A stretch of 60,233 bases of DNA from assembly GCF_001403875.1 (NCBI RefSeq), contig NZ_LN884296.1:133280-193512 (forward strand), given 5' to 3'. The notes beneath the pieces are model-generated. The model was not told where the DNA came from, did no database searches, and saw only the letters and a list, made by a program, of their open reading frames with translations. Position 1 is the stretch's first letter; each line of letters starts with the position of its first letter. Source of the stretch: Paenibacillus ihumii (GTDB lineage: Bacteria; Bacillota; Bacilli; Paenibacillales; Paenibacillaceae). The position numbers and the translations under genes are program-made. This document shows, piece after piece, positions 46,337 through 57,789 of the stretch.

Positions 46337-46372
46337 AAGACTGTCCTCCAAGCCAACCTGGAGAACAGTCTT
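46337..46372 (-). terminator. Terminator of clpP
   Basis: Read on the minus strand, AAGACTGTTCTCCA pairs with TGGAGGACAGTCTT around an 8-base loop and is followed by TCTTGCAATTTT. It lies 14 bases after the clpP stop. Confidence 0.8.
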
Positions 46373-46385
46373 ATAGCAATAATAA

Positions 46386-46982
46386 TTATACTCCTTCAGG
46401 AGTTACTCTCTCGATTACTTTATCGACGAGACCGTATTCCATCGCCTCGGCAGCGCTCATAAAGTAGTCGCGGTCCGTGTCCTTCTCGATCCGCTCCAGC
46501 GGCTGTCCGGTACGCTCCGCAAGAATGTGGTTCAGTTTATCGCGCATTTTGAGGATGCGGCGGGCGCGGATCTCGATGTCCGTCGCTTGTCCTTCCGCAC
46601 CGCCAAGCGGCTGATGAATCATGATCTCGCTGTTGGGCAGAGCATAGCGCTTGCCTTTGGTGCCTGCGTTCAGCAGGAATGCACCCATAGAAGCAGCCAG
46701 TCCAACGCAAATCGTCGATACGTCTGATTTAATGAATTGCATCGTATCGTAAATCGCCATCCCTGCAGTAATCGATCCGCCGGGGCTATTAATGTACAAA
46801 TGAATATCCTTGCCAGGGTCTTCCGCATCCAAGAACAGCATTTGGGCAATGATGGAGTTGGCAACGACGTCGTTCACTCCGCTACCAAGGAAGATAATAC
46901 GGTCTTTCAGCAGTCTGGAATAAATGTCGTATGCGCGTTCTCCGCGGTTGCTTTGTTCAACGACCATTGGAATATAACTCAC
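46386..46982 (-). CDS. clpP: ATP-dependent Clp protease proteolytic subunit
   Basis: A 198-residue serine protease that assembles into the tetradecameric chamber served by ClpC, ClpX and ClpE. The catalytic triad is in the standard places: Ser98 in GLAASMG, His123 in MIHQPLGG, Asp172 in DRDYFMSA. The start is GTG at 46982, eight bases after AAGGAGG, giving [10 protein letters not shown] as in other ClpP proteins; the longer upstream frame lacks similarity. Its promoter carries a CtsR operator, so heat and protein-damage control is expected. Confidence 0.97.
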   Translation of the reverse strand: MSYIPMVVEQSNRGERAYDIYSRLLKDRIIFLGSGVNDVVANSIIAQMLFLDAEDPGKDIHLYINSPGGSITAGMAIYDTMQFIKSDVSTICVGLAASMGAFLLNAGTKGKRYALPNSEIMIHQPLGGAEGQATDIEIRARRILKMRDKLNHILAERTGQPLERIEKDTDRDYFMSAAEAMEYGLVDKVIERVTPEGV

Positions 46983-47141
46983 CGATAAAACCTCCTTAGA
47001 TTGGTTCAAGCTACTACTTGCGTCCCTTGCGACACAGGCCGGGCCATTCGCGAAGTGAGCAGTATAGCCTCCATTGTAATATAGATTCTGGTATCGATTC
47101 AATCAATCTCATGATTGACGAAATCGAGAATGATTAACCTC

Positions 47142-47181
47142 ATCATAAACAATTTTAAGTAGAAAGTCAAAGATGGTCAAA
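47142..47181 (-). promoter_or_regulatory. clpP promoter overlapped by a CtsR operator
   Basis: On the + strand, AGTCAAAGATGGTCAAA (47165-47181) fits the CtsR heptad pattern RGTCAAA-NAN-RGTCAAA exactly. On the minus strand a promoter, TTGACT (47170-47165), 17 bases, TATGAT (47147-47142), has its -35 box inside the operator. CtsR binding would block RNA polymerase. A second possible promoter, TTGATT-17-TATATT at 47106-47078, lies nearer the gene. Confidence 0.85.
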
Positions 47182-47186
47182 CTATA

Positions 47187-47213
47187 AAAAAAGAAAAGCA
47201 CCCCTTAGGGTGC
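47187..47213 (-). terminator. Terminator of tRNA-Arg
   Basis: Read on the minus strand, GCACCC and GGGTGC form a stem with a short loop, followed by TTTTCTTTTTTT. It separates the tRNA-Arg transcript from the clpP promoter. Confidence 0.85.
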
Positions 47214-47351
47214 GTCCGATATTCCACTGCAGTTCCATAAATACGTAATAAGCGAAACAGGCTCAGCTCACGTACGTTTTCAAGTACGTTCTTATATGAA
47301 ATAAAAAAAGCCTTATGTAAGGCTCTGTGTGTGTAGAGGTTGAAGATGAGA

Positions 47352-47426
47352 TGGCGCGCCCGCGAGGAATCGAACCTCGATCTCAGGCTCCGGAGGCCTA
47401 CGTCATATCCATTGGACCACGGGCGC
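47352..47426 (-). tRNA. tRNA-Arg (CCG)
   Basis: A 75-nt cloverleaf on the minus strand with acceptor stem GCGCCCG/CGGGCGC, anticodon loop CTCCGGA (anticodon CCG), T-loop GGTTCGATT and encoded GCCA end. A tRNA-Arg near clpP is also found in B. subtilis. Confidence 0.95.
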
Positions 47427-48286
47427 AAATTTAGCGTAACAAAAATGATTATATGGCATTGAGAAACAAATTTCAAGTGGCAAATTTTATATTCCGCCAA
47501 CACGCGGATAAGCGGTTTCCGCTAGCCTATAAGTAACTAGCTCTGGATCTGCTTCGTTCGGTACAACGAACCGGGAGCGTGCACCAGCTCATTTCATCGT
47601 ACGGATAAGCGATGTTATTCATCAAACCTCTTGTTGAAATATAACGATGCGCTATGAGAAGCAGGACATAGCGCATAGTAGCGGCTGTCTTGTTCTATTG
47701 CTGCTTTGTATTGGTCGATCCCGTTTATATAGATTACATCAGCCTCTGTGTCGAAGCCTCCAGCGTCCGTTCCGGGTTCATCCTGGATGACCTGGATTTC
47801 AATATGGGATACGATTTCTGAAAAGCGAAGCCGAACATCTTATAGAGCTGCTGCAGACGGATGGCTGACTTTATCGCAATGGGTTTATGCTGCTGAGCCC
47901 TTAGGCAGCTGGCTTAAACCCGGTTCGGGGATATTCAATCGATAGCAAGATGGATATAATCTCTCCAACTGCTGCTCAGAGAAGTATGTTTAAGATGAGC
48001 TCATTATCCTCTGAGTTAGCCTGTACCTCCGGTTATAAAAACAATGCAAATGATAAGAATATATATTAGCAAAAGATATGTTAGCAAAACCCGCACTCAA
48101 CACACTGCACTCCCTATATTTATAATAATTCACTGAATTCAACATATTCCTGTCTCTACCACTTGGAAATGAAGAAACTAGATTATGAGCTTAACCTTGA
48201 AAATAGCTTTAACTGTACTGTTTTTTGAGGCATGGCGAAGTTCCTCGAAGATTGCTGTATAAGTCCCGCGAAGATAGAGAAATATA
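47427..48286 (+). other. Gene-poor region with inverted repeat and possible coding remnant
   Basis: No intact gene is visible in about 860 bases. A perfect 10-bp inverted repeat (ATGCGCTATG at 47647-47656, CATAGCGCAT at 47667-47676) has a 10-base loop and no T run. Between about 47720 and 47930 two frames give protein-like pieces separated by stops (for example SSVRSGFILDDLDFNMGYDF, then SEAEHLIELLQTDG in another frame). This may be a frame-shifted remnant of a gene. A 65-residue frame at 47748-47945 crosses both pieces and is not supported. The last 300 bases are AT-rich and precede the cggR control region. Confidence 0.4.
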
Positions 48287-48358
48287 GGGACATCACACTT
48301 GCAACAGGGACCAAAATTGGTTAAAATATCAGTGGGACTTAAAACGTTAACCCGGGAC
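48287..48358 (+). promoter_or_regulatory. cggR promoter with two CggR-type operators
   Basis: GGGAC occurs four times in direct orientation, at 48287, 48307, 48334 and 48354, so each pair is spaced by exactly 20 bases. To my knowledge the B. subtilis cggR operator has GGGAC half-sites with the same 20-base spacing. The promoter TTGCAA (48299-48304)-17-TAAAAT (48322-48327) is overlapped by the first pair, and the second pair lies just downstream of it. CggR bound here would repress the glycolytic operon until fructose 1,6-bisphosphate rises. Confidence 0.7.
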
Positions 48359-48412
48359 ATTTTAAGGCCAAGGAGGATGGAGAGAAAGACGAAGCTTGCA
48401 GGAGTGGAAAGC

Positions 48413-49474
48413 ATGCGAAATATTTTAGAAATGCAAAAGCAGCTTCTTCCAGATCTCATGGAAATTCTCAAGAAAAGGCATACCATACTTCACCAGATCA
48501 TGTTATCGGATGTGATTGGTCGCAGAACCTTGGCGCTATCGCTAAACATGACGGAACGTGTACTGCGTGCCGAAACAGATCTCTTGAAGGCTCAAGGCCT
48601 GATTGAAATCGAGAATATAGGCATGAGGATTAGCGATTCGGGCAGGAAACTGCTAGAAGATATGGAGCCGATCGTAAAGGAAATATTCGGCCTCGCTAAT
48701 TTGGAGGAGAAGATTCGCAAAGCCTTTGGATTGCGCAAGGTTGTGGTCATTCCTGGAGACTGGGAGACCTCTCCGCTGACGAAGCGGGAGCTCGGTCTGG
48801 CAGGAGCCAAGGCGCTGCTCGGCGCTATGCGTGGCGGAGACGTCGTAGCAGTCACAGGCGGCACAACGATGGCCGAGGTAGCGGAGCAATTGAATCCGCC
48901 GGCGAATGCAGCGTTCAAGCAGAACTGGTTCGTTCCGGCGCGAGGCGGGCTCGGCGAGAGCCTGGAAATCCAGGCGAATACGATTGCTTCCGGCATGGCT
49001 AAGCGGGTTGGAGCAGGTTACCGGCTCCTGCATGTGCCCGATTTGCTCGGCAAGGAGGCGTATCAGTCACTGGTTCACGACCCGAACATTCAGGATATCG
49101 TAAGCACGATTCGCCAGGCACGGATTGTGGTGCACGGAATCGGGGATGCTACGGAGATGGCCCGCCGCCGCAAGCTCGATGCTGCGATGATCGAGGACTT
49201 GCAGAAGGATGGCGCGGTTGCAGAATCATTTGGATACTATTTCGATAAAGAAGGCGTAGTTGTTCACAAAATGCTGACCCTGGGACTCCGTCTGGAAGAC
49301 ATCAGGAAGACGGACACGGTGATCGGAATCGCGGGCGGCAAGAGCAAGGCCAAAGCTATACACGCGGTGCTGCAGTTCGGACATGAAGACATTCTCGTCA
49401 CGGACGAAGCCGCGGCAATGGAGATCGTGAGCGAACTGGAGCAAAAAGAAAAACAGCAGAACAGCGTAATTTGA
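48413..49474 (+). CDS. cggR: Central glycolytic genes repressor CggR
   Basis: The 353-residue SorC-family repressor controls the gapA operon. It has an N-terminal DNA-binding domain (IGRRTLALSLNMTERVLRAE) and a sugar-phosphate-binding domain with VAVTGGTTMAEVAEQL, FVPARGGLGESLEIQANTIA, VHGIGDATEMARRR and VIGIAGGKSKAKAI. The bound effector in Bacillus is fructose 1,6-bisphosphate. ATG 48413 is chosen to match the Bacillus start (an EMQKQLLPDLMEILKKR-type opening) and lies after CAGGAGTGG; a longer frame from 48299 would run through the operators. It is the first gene of cggR-gapA-pgk-tpiA-gpmI-eno. Confidence 0.96.
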   Translation: MRNILEMQKQLLPDLMEILKKRHTILHQIMLSDVIGRRTLALSLNMTERVLRAETDLLKAQGLIEIENIGMRISDSGRKLLEDMEPIVKEIFGLANLEEKIRKAFGLRKVVVIPGDWETSPLTKRELGLAGAKALLGAMRGGDVVAVTGGTTMAEVAEQLNPPANAAFKQNWFVPARGGLGESLEIQANTIASGMAKRVGAGYRLLHVPDLLGKEAYQSLVHDPNIQDIVSTIRQARIVVHGIGDATEMARRRKLDAAMIEDLQKDGAVAESFGYYFDKEGVVVHKMLTLGLRLEDIRKTDTVIGIAGGKSKAKAIHAVLQFGHEDILVTDEAAAMEIVSELEQKEKQQNSVI

Positions 49475-49556
49475 TCGTTTAACCTTATTTACTCATGACT
49501 GACTTATCAGGCCAGTCTTGAATAATAAAAAACAAACACACTGGGAGGATCTATCA

Positions 49557-50567
49557 ATGAGTGTAAAAGTAGGTATTAACGGTTTTGGACGTATTGGACG
49601 TCTTGCTTTCCGTCGTATTCAAAACGTGGAAGGCATCGAAGTAGTAGCGATTAATGACTTGACCGACGCTAAAATGTTGGCTCATCTGTTGAAATATGAT
49701 ACGACGCAAGGCAGATTCGAAGGCGATGTAGAAGTTCACGACGGCTTCTTCAAAGTGAATGGCAAGGAAGTTAAGGTTCTGGCTAACCGCAACCCTGAAG
49801 AGCTTCCTTGGGGCGAGCTTGGCGTGGACATCGTTCTAGAGTGCACAGGCTTCTTCACAACGAAGGAGAAAGCTGAGCTTCACCTGAAAGGCGGCGCGAA
49901 GAAAGTAGTTATCTCCGCTCCAGCTACAGGCGACATGAAAACAATCGTTTACAACGTTAACCATGAAATTCTTGATGGTTCCGAGACGGTTATTTCCGGC
50001 GCTTCCTGTACGACGAACTGCTTGGCTCCAATGGCTAAGGTTCTGAATGACAAATTCGGTATCGTTGAAGGCTTGATGACGACAATCCACGCTTACACAG
50101 GCGACCAAAACACGCTTGACGCTCCTCATGCGAAAGGCGACTTCCGTCGTGCTCGCGCAGCTGCTGAGAACATCATTCCTAACACGACTGGTGCAGCTAA
50201 AGCTATCGGTCTGGTTATCCCTGAACTGCAAGGCAAGCTTGACGGCGCAGCACAACGCGTGCCTGTAGCTACAGGTTCCCTGACTGAGCTTGTAACTGTT
50301 CTTGAGAAGAACGTAACGGCTGCTGAGATCAACGAAGCAATGAAAGCTGCTGCTGATCCAGAAACTTACGGCTACACAGAAGACGAGATCGTGTCTTCCG
50401 ACATCAAAGGAATCACTTTCGGTTCCCTGTTCGATGCTACGCAAACTAAAGTTCTTACAGTTGGCGACAAGCAGCTGGTTAAAACTGTAGCTTGGTATGA
50501 CAATGAAATGTCCTACACTGCACAGCTGGTTCGTACGCTGGAGTACTTCGCTAAAAAAGCTAAGTAA
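49557..50567 (+). CDS. gapA: Glyceraldehyde-3-phosphate dehydrogenase, glycolytic
   Basis: The 336-residue enzyme oxidises and phosphorylates glyceraldehyde 3-phosphate with NAD. The Rossmann motif INGFGRIGR is at residues 7-15, the catalytic Cys151 is in SCTTNC, and the downstream [19 protein letters not shown] and YDNEMSY motifs are present. Strongly biased codon use indicates very high expression. The ATG at 49557 follows GGGAGGA. The position after cggR identifies it as the glycolytic rather than the gluconeogenic form. Confidence 0.98.
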   Translation: MSVKVGINGFGRIGRLAFRRIQNVEGIEVVAINDLTDAKMLAHLLKYDTTQGRFEGDVEVHDGFFKVNGKEVKVLANRNPEELPWGELGVDIVLECTGFFTTKEKAELHLKGGAKKVVISAPATGDMKTIVYNVNHEILDGSETVISGASCTTNCLAPMAKVLNDKFGIVEGLMTTIHAYTGDQNTLDAPHAKGDFRRARAAAENIIPNTTGAAKAIGLVIPELQGKLDGAAQRVPVATGSLTELVTVLEKNVTAAEINEAMKAAADPETYGYTEDEIVSSDIKGITFGSLFDATQTKVLTVGDKQLVKTVAWYDNEMSYTAQLVRTLEYFAKKAK

Positions 50568-50591
50568 TTCCTTTATATAACACCTATACAT

Positions 50592-50627
50592 CAAAGAGGA
50601 GCGACCTGATTGCAGGACTCCTCTTTG
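50592..50627 (+). terminator. Hairpin between gapA and pgk
   Basis: CAAAGAGGAG and CTCCTCTTTG form a perfect 10-bp stem with a 16-base loop. The T run is missing (GTTCATGG follows), so it is probably a partial terminator or an mRNA-stabilising 3' end for gapA. The 190 bases to pgk hold no clear second promoter. Confidence 0.65.
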
Positions 50628-50818
50628 GTTCATGGTTGAAATCGGCCATACACGCTGTATGAGTTGTTAGAATCGCTTTTGATGAAGTTATAGAATCGAC
50701 ATTCACACACAAAAATTATAGAGATACAAGCACCGCTTAGGAGAGAAATCATTCAAGAGAACCCGTGGCGTATAGTGGCCTAGAAGCCATAGCCGCATAC
50801 CTTAGGAGGAACGTGGAG

Positions 50819-52000
50819 ATGAACAAGAAAAGTGTACGTGATGTGGAAGTAACCGGCAAACGCGTGTTTGTCCGCGTCGATTTTAACGTCCCAGTTCAGG
50901 ATGGTAAAATTTCCGATGATACTCGTATTCGGGAGACGCTGCCTACCATTAACTATTTAGTGGAGAAAGGCGCGAAAGTAATCCTTGCCAGCCATATGGG
51001 ACGCCCGAAAGGCCAAGTGGTGGAATCGCTGCGCCTGAACCTGGCTGCAGAACGCCTGTCCGAATTGCTCGGCAAAAAAGTAGCGAAGGCTGACGAAGCT
51101 GTCGGCGAAGCAGTTAAAGCACAAGTAGCTGCCCTGAACGACGGCGATGTACTTGTACTGGAGAATGTGCGCTTCTATCCAGGCGAAGAGAAAAACGATC
51201 CTGAGCTTGCGAAGCAATTCGCCGAACTGGCTGATCTGTTCGTCAATGACGCGTTTGGCGCGGCTCACCGGGCCCATGCTTCTACGGAAGGCATCGCTCA
51301 TCATCTGCCAGCCGTATCCGGCTTGCTGATGGAGAAAGAGCTGGCTGTTCTTGGTAAAGCCTTGTCCAATCCAGATCGTCCTTTCACAGCGATCATCGGC
51401 GGTTCCAAGGTTAAGGACAAAATCGATGTGATCGACAACCTGCTTAACATTGCCGACAACGTATTGATCGGCGGCGGCCTGACTTATACCTTCTTCAAAG
51501 CACAAGGCTATGAGATCGGCAAATCCCTGCTGGATGAGAGCAAGCTGGACGTCTCCCTCGGATTCATCGAGAAAGCGAAAAAGCTGGGCAAAAACTTCGA
51601 GCTTCCGGTAGACATCGTTGTTGCGGATGATTTCAGCCCTGATGCGAATCATAAAGTGGTCGATATCGACAGCATTCCTGCAGATTGGGAAGGCGTGGAC
51701 ATCGGACCGAAGACGCGCGCAAAATATGCGGAAATTATCAAGAACTCCAAGCTGGTTGTATGGAACGGACCGATGGGCGTATTTGAAATCGATATTTTCG
51801 CGAACGGTACTCGCGAGGTAGCAGAAGCTTGCGCCTCGACGGAAGGCTATACGGTTATCGGCGGCGGTGACTCCGCAGCAGCAACCGAGAAATTCAATCT
51901 GGCGGATAAAATGGATCACATCTCCACGGGCGGCGGCGCTTCCCTGGAATTCATGGAAGGCAAGGCGCTTCCTGGCGTTGTGGCTCTGAACGACAAGTAA
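50819..52000 (+). CDS. pgk: Phosphoglycerate kinase
   Basis: The 393-residue two-domain enzyme makes ATP from 1,3-bisphosphoglycerate. Signatures include [45 protein letters not shown] and the C-terminal nucleotide site [18 protein letters not shown] and [15 protein letters not shown] 50819 is chosen because AGGAGG lies nine bases upstream; the frame extends back to 50765 without a ribosome site. It is 32 bases before tpiA. Confidence 0.97.
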   Translation: MNKKSVRDVEVTGKRVFVRVDFNVPVQDGKISDDTRIRETLPTINYLVEKGAKVILASHMGRPKGQVVESLRLNLAAERLSELLGKKVAKADEAVGEAVKAQVAALNDGDVLVLENVRFYPGEEKNDPELAKQFAELADLFVNDAFGAAHRAHASTEGIAHHLPAVSGLLMEKELAVLGKALSNPDRPFTAIIGGSKVKDKIDVIDNLLNIADNVLIGGGLTYTFFKAQGYEIGKSLLDESKLDVSLGFIEKAKKLGKNFELPVDIVVADDFSPDANHKVVDIDSIPADWEGVDIGPKTRAKYAEIIKNSKLVVWNGPMGVFEIDIFANGTREVAEACASTEGYTVIGGGDSAAATEKFNLADKMDHISTGGGASLEFMEGKALPGVVALNDK

Positions 52001-52020
52001 CACTATCTAGTGAAAGATAA

Positions 52021-52785
<765 letters not shown>

Positions 52786-54333
52786 ATGGCAGCTCCAAGA
52801 CCTGTAGCACTTATCATCATGGACGGCTTCGGCCTGCGGAATACGACGGAAGGCAACGCGGTTGCCCAGGCTTATAAGCCGAACTACGACCGCTACCTGA
52901 AGGAATATCCGAATACGACACTGACGGCTTGCGGCGAGGCGGTAGGCCTGCCGGAAGGGCAAATGGGGAACTCCGAGGTAGGTCACTTGAACATCGGTGC
53001 AGGACGCATCGTGTACCAGGACTTGACCCGGATTTCCAAGTCGATCCGTGAAGGCGAATTTTTCGAGAACGAGACTTTGGTAGATGCCGTGCGCAGCGCC
53101 AAGGCTAACGGGAAGAAGCTGCATCTGTACGGGCTTCTCTCTGACGGCGGCGTACACAGCCACATTGACCATATGTTCGCGATGCTCGACCTGGCGAAGA
53201 AGGAAGAGATGAACGAGGTCTATATCCACGCATTCCTGGATGGCCGCGACGTGGCTCCGGACAGTGCGAAAGGCTTCATCGAGCGTCTCATTGCCAAAAT
53301 CGAGGAAGTCGGAGTAGGCAAAATCGCCACAGTGCAAGGACGCTACTACGCGATGGACCGCGACAAACGCTGGGATCGCGTAGAGAAGTCCTACCGCGCC
53401 ATGGTATATGGCGAAGGGCCGAAATATACCGATCCGATTACGGCTGTGACGGAATCCTACGAGAAATCGGTCTACGACGAATTCGTTATGCCGACTGTCA
53501 TCGTGGACGGACATGACCAGCCGATCGCGCTTGTCGAGTCCGGCGATTCGGTTGTGTTCCTGAACTTCCGTCCTGACCGGGCGATTCAATTGTCGAACGT
53601 ATTTACGAACAAGGATTTTCAAGGCTTTGACCGGGGGCCGAAGTTCCCGCAAGGTCTGCACTTTGTCTGCCTGACGCTGTTCGCAGAGACGGTAGAGGGA
53701 TATGTAGCCTATAAGCCGAAGGATCTGGACAATACGTTCGGCGAGGTTCTCGTACAGCATGGGAAAACTCAGCTCCGCATCGCCGAAACGGAGAAATACC
53801 CGCACGTTACATTCTTCTTCAGCGGCGGACGCGATGTTCAGCTGCCAGGCGAGACCCGGGTGCTCATTAACTCGCCGAAGGTCGCAACATACGACCTCAA
53901 GCCCGAAATGAGCGCTTACGAAGTCGCCGAAGCTGCTGTGAAGGAGATCGAGTCCGATAAGCATGACGCGATCATTCTGAACTTCGCGAACCCGGACATG
54001 GTCGGCCATTCCGGCATGCTGGAGCCAACGAAGAAAGCGGTGGAAGTAACCGACGAATGCGTAGGCAAAGTGGTGGATGCCGTGAAGGCCAAGGGTGGCG
54101 TCGTCGTCATCATTGCCGACCACGGGAATGCCGACATGGTATTCGATGAGAACGGCCGTCCGTTCACTGCGCACACGACGAACCCGGTTCCTTTCATCGT
54201 GACCGATGAGAATGTTATACTACGAGATAGCGGCATCCTGGCGGATGTGGCGCCAACGCTTCTGGACTTGATGGGTCTGCCTAAGCCAGAGGAAATGACG
54301 GGCACCTCGATGATCGCCAGCCGCAAGGCATAA
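52786..54333 (+). CDS. gpmI: Phosphoglycerate mutase, cofactor-independent
   Basis: The 515-residue manganese enzyme of the alkaline-phosphatase fold converts 3- to 2-phosphoglycerate. The metal motif [10 protein letters not shown] is at the N-terminus and the phosphorylated Ser63 lies in [17 protein letters not shown]. Later metal ligands appear in [11 protein letters not shown] and [13 protein letters not shown], with AHTTNPVPF nearby. The ATG directly follows the tpiA stop, and the ribosome site GAGGGGG lies inside tpiA, so the two are coupled. A long open frame on the opposite strand is a codon-bias shadow. Confidence 0.98.
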   Translation: MAAPRPVALIIMDGFGLRNTTEGNAVAQAYKPNYDRYLKEYPNTTLTACGEAVGLPEGQMGNSEVGHLNIGAGRIVYQDLTRISKSIREGEFFENETLVDAVRSAKANGKKLHLYGLLSDGGVHSHIDHMFAMLDLAKKEEMNEVYIHAFLDGRDVAPDSAKGFIERLIAKIEEVGVGKIATVQGRYYAMDRDKRWDRVEKSYRAMVYGEGPKYTDPITAVTESYEKSVYDEFVMPTVIVDGHDQPIALVESGDSVVFLNFRPDRAIQLSNVFTNKDFQGFDRGPKFPQGLHFVCLTLFAETVEGYVAYKPKDLDNTFGEVLVQHGKTQLRIAETEKYPHVTFFFSGGRDVQLPGETRVLINSPKVATYDLKPEMSAYEVAEAAVKEIESDKHDAIILNFANPDMVGHSGMLEPTKKAVEVTDECVGKVVDAVKAKGGVVVIIADHGNADMVFDENGRPFTAHTTNPVPFIVTDENVILRDSGILADVAPTLLDLMGLPKPEEMTGTSMIASRKA

Positions 54334-54369
54334 ATCGTCCGGGGCGCAAGGCTCGGGCAAGGGTTATAG

Positions 54370-55695
<1,326 letters not shown>

Positions 55696-55736
55696 TTTGG
55701 AGCAAGTATTTGCTTCAGTAGCTATTGACAGTTACT

Positions 55737-55767
55737 CCCGCATTCCAGAGAATGCGGGGGTTTTTTT
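55737..55767 (+). terminator. Terminator of the glycolytic operon
   Basis: CCCGCATT and AATGCGGG form a perfect stem with a 6-base loop and a run of seven T, about 40 bases after eno. Confidence 0.95.
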
Positions 55768-55794
55768 GTTGGGGTGACGTTAAAAATGCGATTG

Positions 55795-55893
55795 ATCTGA
55801 GAGTAATTGTGTAACCCTATAGAATTTATCTGAGGAAGTTGTATAACGCTAATAGAATTTATCTGAGGAAGTTGTATAACCCTAGTAAAAGCG
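55795..55893 (+). repeat. Three tandem copies of a 33-bp repeat
   Basis: Copies begin with ATCTGAG at 55795, 55828 and 55861. The second copy starts ATCTGAGGAAGTTGTATAAC; the first differs at several positions (ATCTGAGAGTAATTGTGTAA) and the third diverges in its last ten bases. In one frame the unit reads RIYLRKLYNAN, repeated. I recall similar short intergenic units in Paenibacillus genomes, but this has not been checked. Confidence 0.85.
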
Positions 55894-56040
55894 ATGGGGC
55901 TGTTACATAAGTCATCATAGATGACTGAGGGGCGCCCCTTTCTTTTAGAAAGCTATCCGTTTCTGGGGAATCCATTTTACGGTATCCATTTTTGCTGGAA
56001 TCCATTTCTCCCTTGCCTGTATCCCATCTCTGGCTCATCT

Positions 56041-56450
56041 TCTATAAGCCATCGAACCTTTGAACTCGAACACTAGTTACCGAACATAAGCCATCGAATA
56101 CAAGTTCGAACACAAACTCAAACACAAACTCAAACACAAACTCAAACACAAACTCAAACACAAACTCAAACTCAAACTAGTTAACTAGAACATAATCTCG
56201 AACATATGCGATTGAACTCGAATGCAAGCTGTCGAACAACATAAGCTATCAAGCTCGAATACAAGCTATCGAACTCAACACAGGTTATCGAACATAAGCT
56301 CCAACGTAAACTCGAACACAGGCTATCGAACTAGAACATAAGCTGCCGCTCTCGAACACTAGTTATCGAACTAGAACATAAGCTGCCGCCCTCGAAAACT
56401 AGTTATCGAACTAAACATAAGCCGTCGCTCTCGAACACTAATTGGAATTC
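56041..56450 (+). repeat. Array of degenerate CGAACATAAGC-type repeats
   Basis: This gene-free region is built from variations on TATCGAACT, CGAACATAAGCT and CTCGAACACTAGTT. Two ordered parts stand out: a 12-bp unit, AAACTCAAACAC, repeated about five times at about 56113-56173, and a 40-bp unit at 56333-56372 and 56373-56412 (starting AGAACATAAGCTGCCGC) with a partial third to about 56450. There are no spacers of constant length and no cas genes, so it is not a CRISPR array. Confidence 0.8.
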
Positions 56451-57100
56451 ATGTATCTAATTTTGCTCCAAAAGAGTGGTTCAATAGATTAGCTGGATTT
56501 GATGCACCTAAAATCAAGAATCCCGCCCATGATGGACTAATTCCCTTCTTCTAACGACATGTAATCCATTTAAATCTGCTTTCCTGTCTTTGCCGTAGAA
56601 ATTAACTACTATGAATCCATTTAGAACGAGAAGTCCGTCCATTCCGTGTTCGCTAGAACGAGAAACCCGCATTTCATGATCGGCGTAAAAGCGAGGTGGA
56701 GAGCGTGTTTGGCTACATCAAGAGTAACCGATCGTAAAGTTGACTTTTGGGACGGCCTCATCGTTTTCCCTAAATCGAGTCTTGAAAAGAATTAAAGTAT
56801 ATTGGCATTACCCCATAAGAAGGTTACAATATTTGCAACTTTACCAGCGGGTATAAAAGTAACAAAAACTTCGCCCGAATTAGGATGCTTTCACCTACAT
56901 CAAACCACATTGAAAACTTCCCCTGATATGATAGTTCTTGATGAGCCTGCAAATGATTTTAGGTTAGTCCCAAGAAGGGATTCAGAAAACAAAATAATGA
57001 AGCACCTGCAACCGTTGGGCTAGCTGTATCGAATGTTTGGATGGAAAACACAGGAGGTTCTTTGCTTATTTAGGTTGTCATTCCATGGATGCTATGGTAC
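56451..57100 (+). pseudogene. Gene remnants, including a transposase tail
   Basis: Three protein-like pieces lie here. From about 56443 to 56554 one frame reads SNFAPKEWFNRLAGFDAPKI and ends KNPAHDGLIPFF with a stop; it has no start and no recognised family. Around 56690-56737 a frame reads SEVESVFGYIKSNRS then stop, matching the late conserved block of IS1182-type transposases (EVE-VFG-IK-NR). A 73-residue frame at 56802-57023 starts with TTG without a ribosome site and is not recognised. The whole region looks like decayed mobile-element and gene debris. Confidence 0.5.
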
Positions 57101-57193
57101 AATAATAATGCTGTTTTTCTGTTTATGACATGATATCATCATCATGATATTCGTTGAAGTAATCTGGATGTTCTCACTTAGGAGGTGGATTCA

Positions 57194-57427
57194 ATGGAAT
57201 TGTTTTTGAAAATATTGCTTATTATTTTTTCCATCGGTGTAATCACGGCAGTCCTTCTGCAGGAAGGTAAAAGCGCGGGTCTGACCGGCGCCATCTCCGG
57301 AGGAGCGGAACATCTGTTTGGCAAAGCGAAAGCGCGCGGCATGGAGCTTGTTCTGGAGCGGGTTACTGTTGTACTTGCTGCTGGATTCTTCATTCTGGCC
57401 ATTGCGGTTGCCGTTGCTATTAAATAA
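57194..57427 (+). CDS. secG: Protein translocase subunit SecG
   Basis: The 77-residue protein has two membrane spans (about 5-23 and 52-74) separated by a loop with the conserved [20 protein letters not shown] segment. SecG assists the SecYE channel in protein export. ATG 57194 lies eight bases after AGGAGG; an in-frame GTG at 57185 overlaps that site. The order secG-rnr is common in Bacillota. Confidence 0.96.
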   Translation: MELFLKILLIIFSIGVITAVLLQEGKSAGLTGAISGGAEHLFGKAKARGMELVLERVTVVLAAGFFILAIAVAVAIK

Positions 57428-57444
57428 GAGGTTGAATACGAGAG

Positions 57445-57471
57445 CCCCGTTCATCGCGAACGGGGTTTTTT
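57445..57471 (+). terminator. Terminator after secG
   Basis: CCCCGTTC and GAACGGGG form a perfect stem with a 5-base loop and a run of six T. Confidence 0.95.
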
Positions 57472-57473
57472 GC

Positions 57474-57602
57474 GTGTAATAACGGTTTTTATTGCGCGTG
57501 ATAACGGTTTGTGAGTGATAACGAGCTTTTTTATGGGTGATAAAGTATAGTTTCTGGGTGCCGCACCTGAATTTCGCACTGAATACCACACTGAATTCCA
57601 CA
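57474..57602 (+). repeat. Short degenerate repeats upstream of rnr
   Basis: GTGATAAC-like motifs recur near 57476, 57498, 57515 and 57537 (spacing 17-22 bases), several followed by GGTTTTT or GCTTTTTT. From about 57556 to 57602 a second motif, CACTGAATTCCACAC, is repeated in degenerate form. The remaining bases up to 57720 show no gene. The function is unknown. Confidence 0.5.
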
Positions 57603-57789
57603 CTACCACAGCTTGGGCGCGCCCCATGGTTTTGCAGAAAAATACAGCCTCCGGATTTAGGCAGAAACGGATGCGGACGGTTAATTTCGTGTATACTAGG
57701 GTATATACATGAAGGGTATTTCATGGAAACCAGCATTTTAAAATACATACCGGTTAAGGACGAGCCGAGCCGGGCCGAGGTGAGCTGTT

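Noticed and set aside
44497..46385. Purine riboswitch before adenine deaminase
   Set aside because: The interval to clpP is filled by the clpP terminator, and no purine-aptamer core motif is present.
47748..47945. 65-residue protein-coding gene
   Set aside because: No ribosome site, and protein-like stretches in this region lie in different frames, which suggests a remnant instead.
56041..56450. CRISPR array
   Set aside because: Units are degenerate and of mixed length (12 and 40 bp), without constant repeats, unique spacers or cas genes.
56802..57023. 73-residue protein from TTG
   Set aside because: No ribosome site or recognisable domain, and it is surrounded by decayed sequence; kept only as part of the remnant region.
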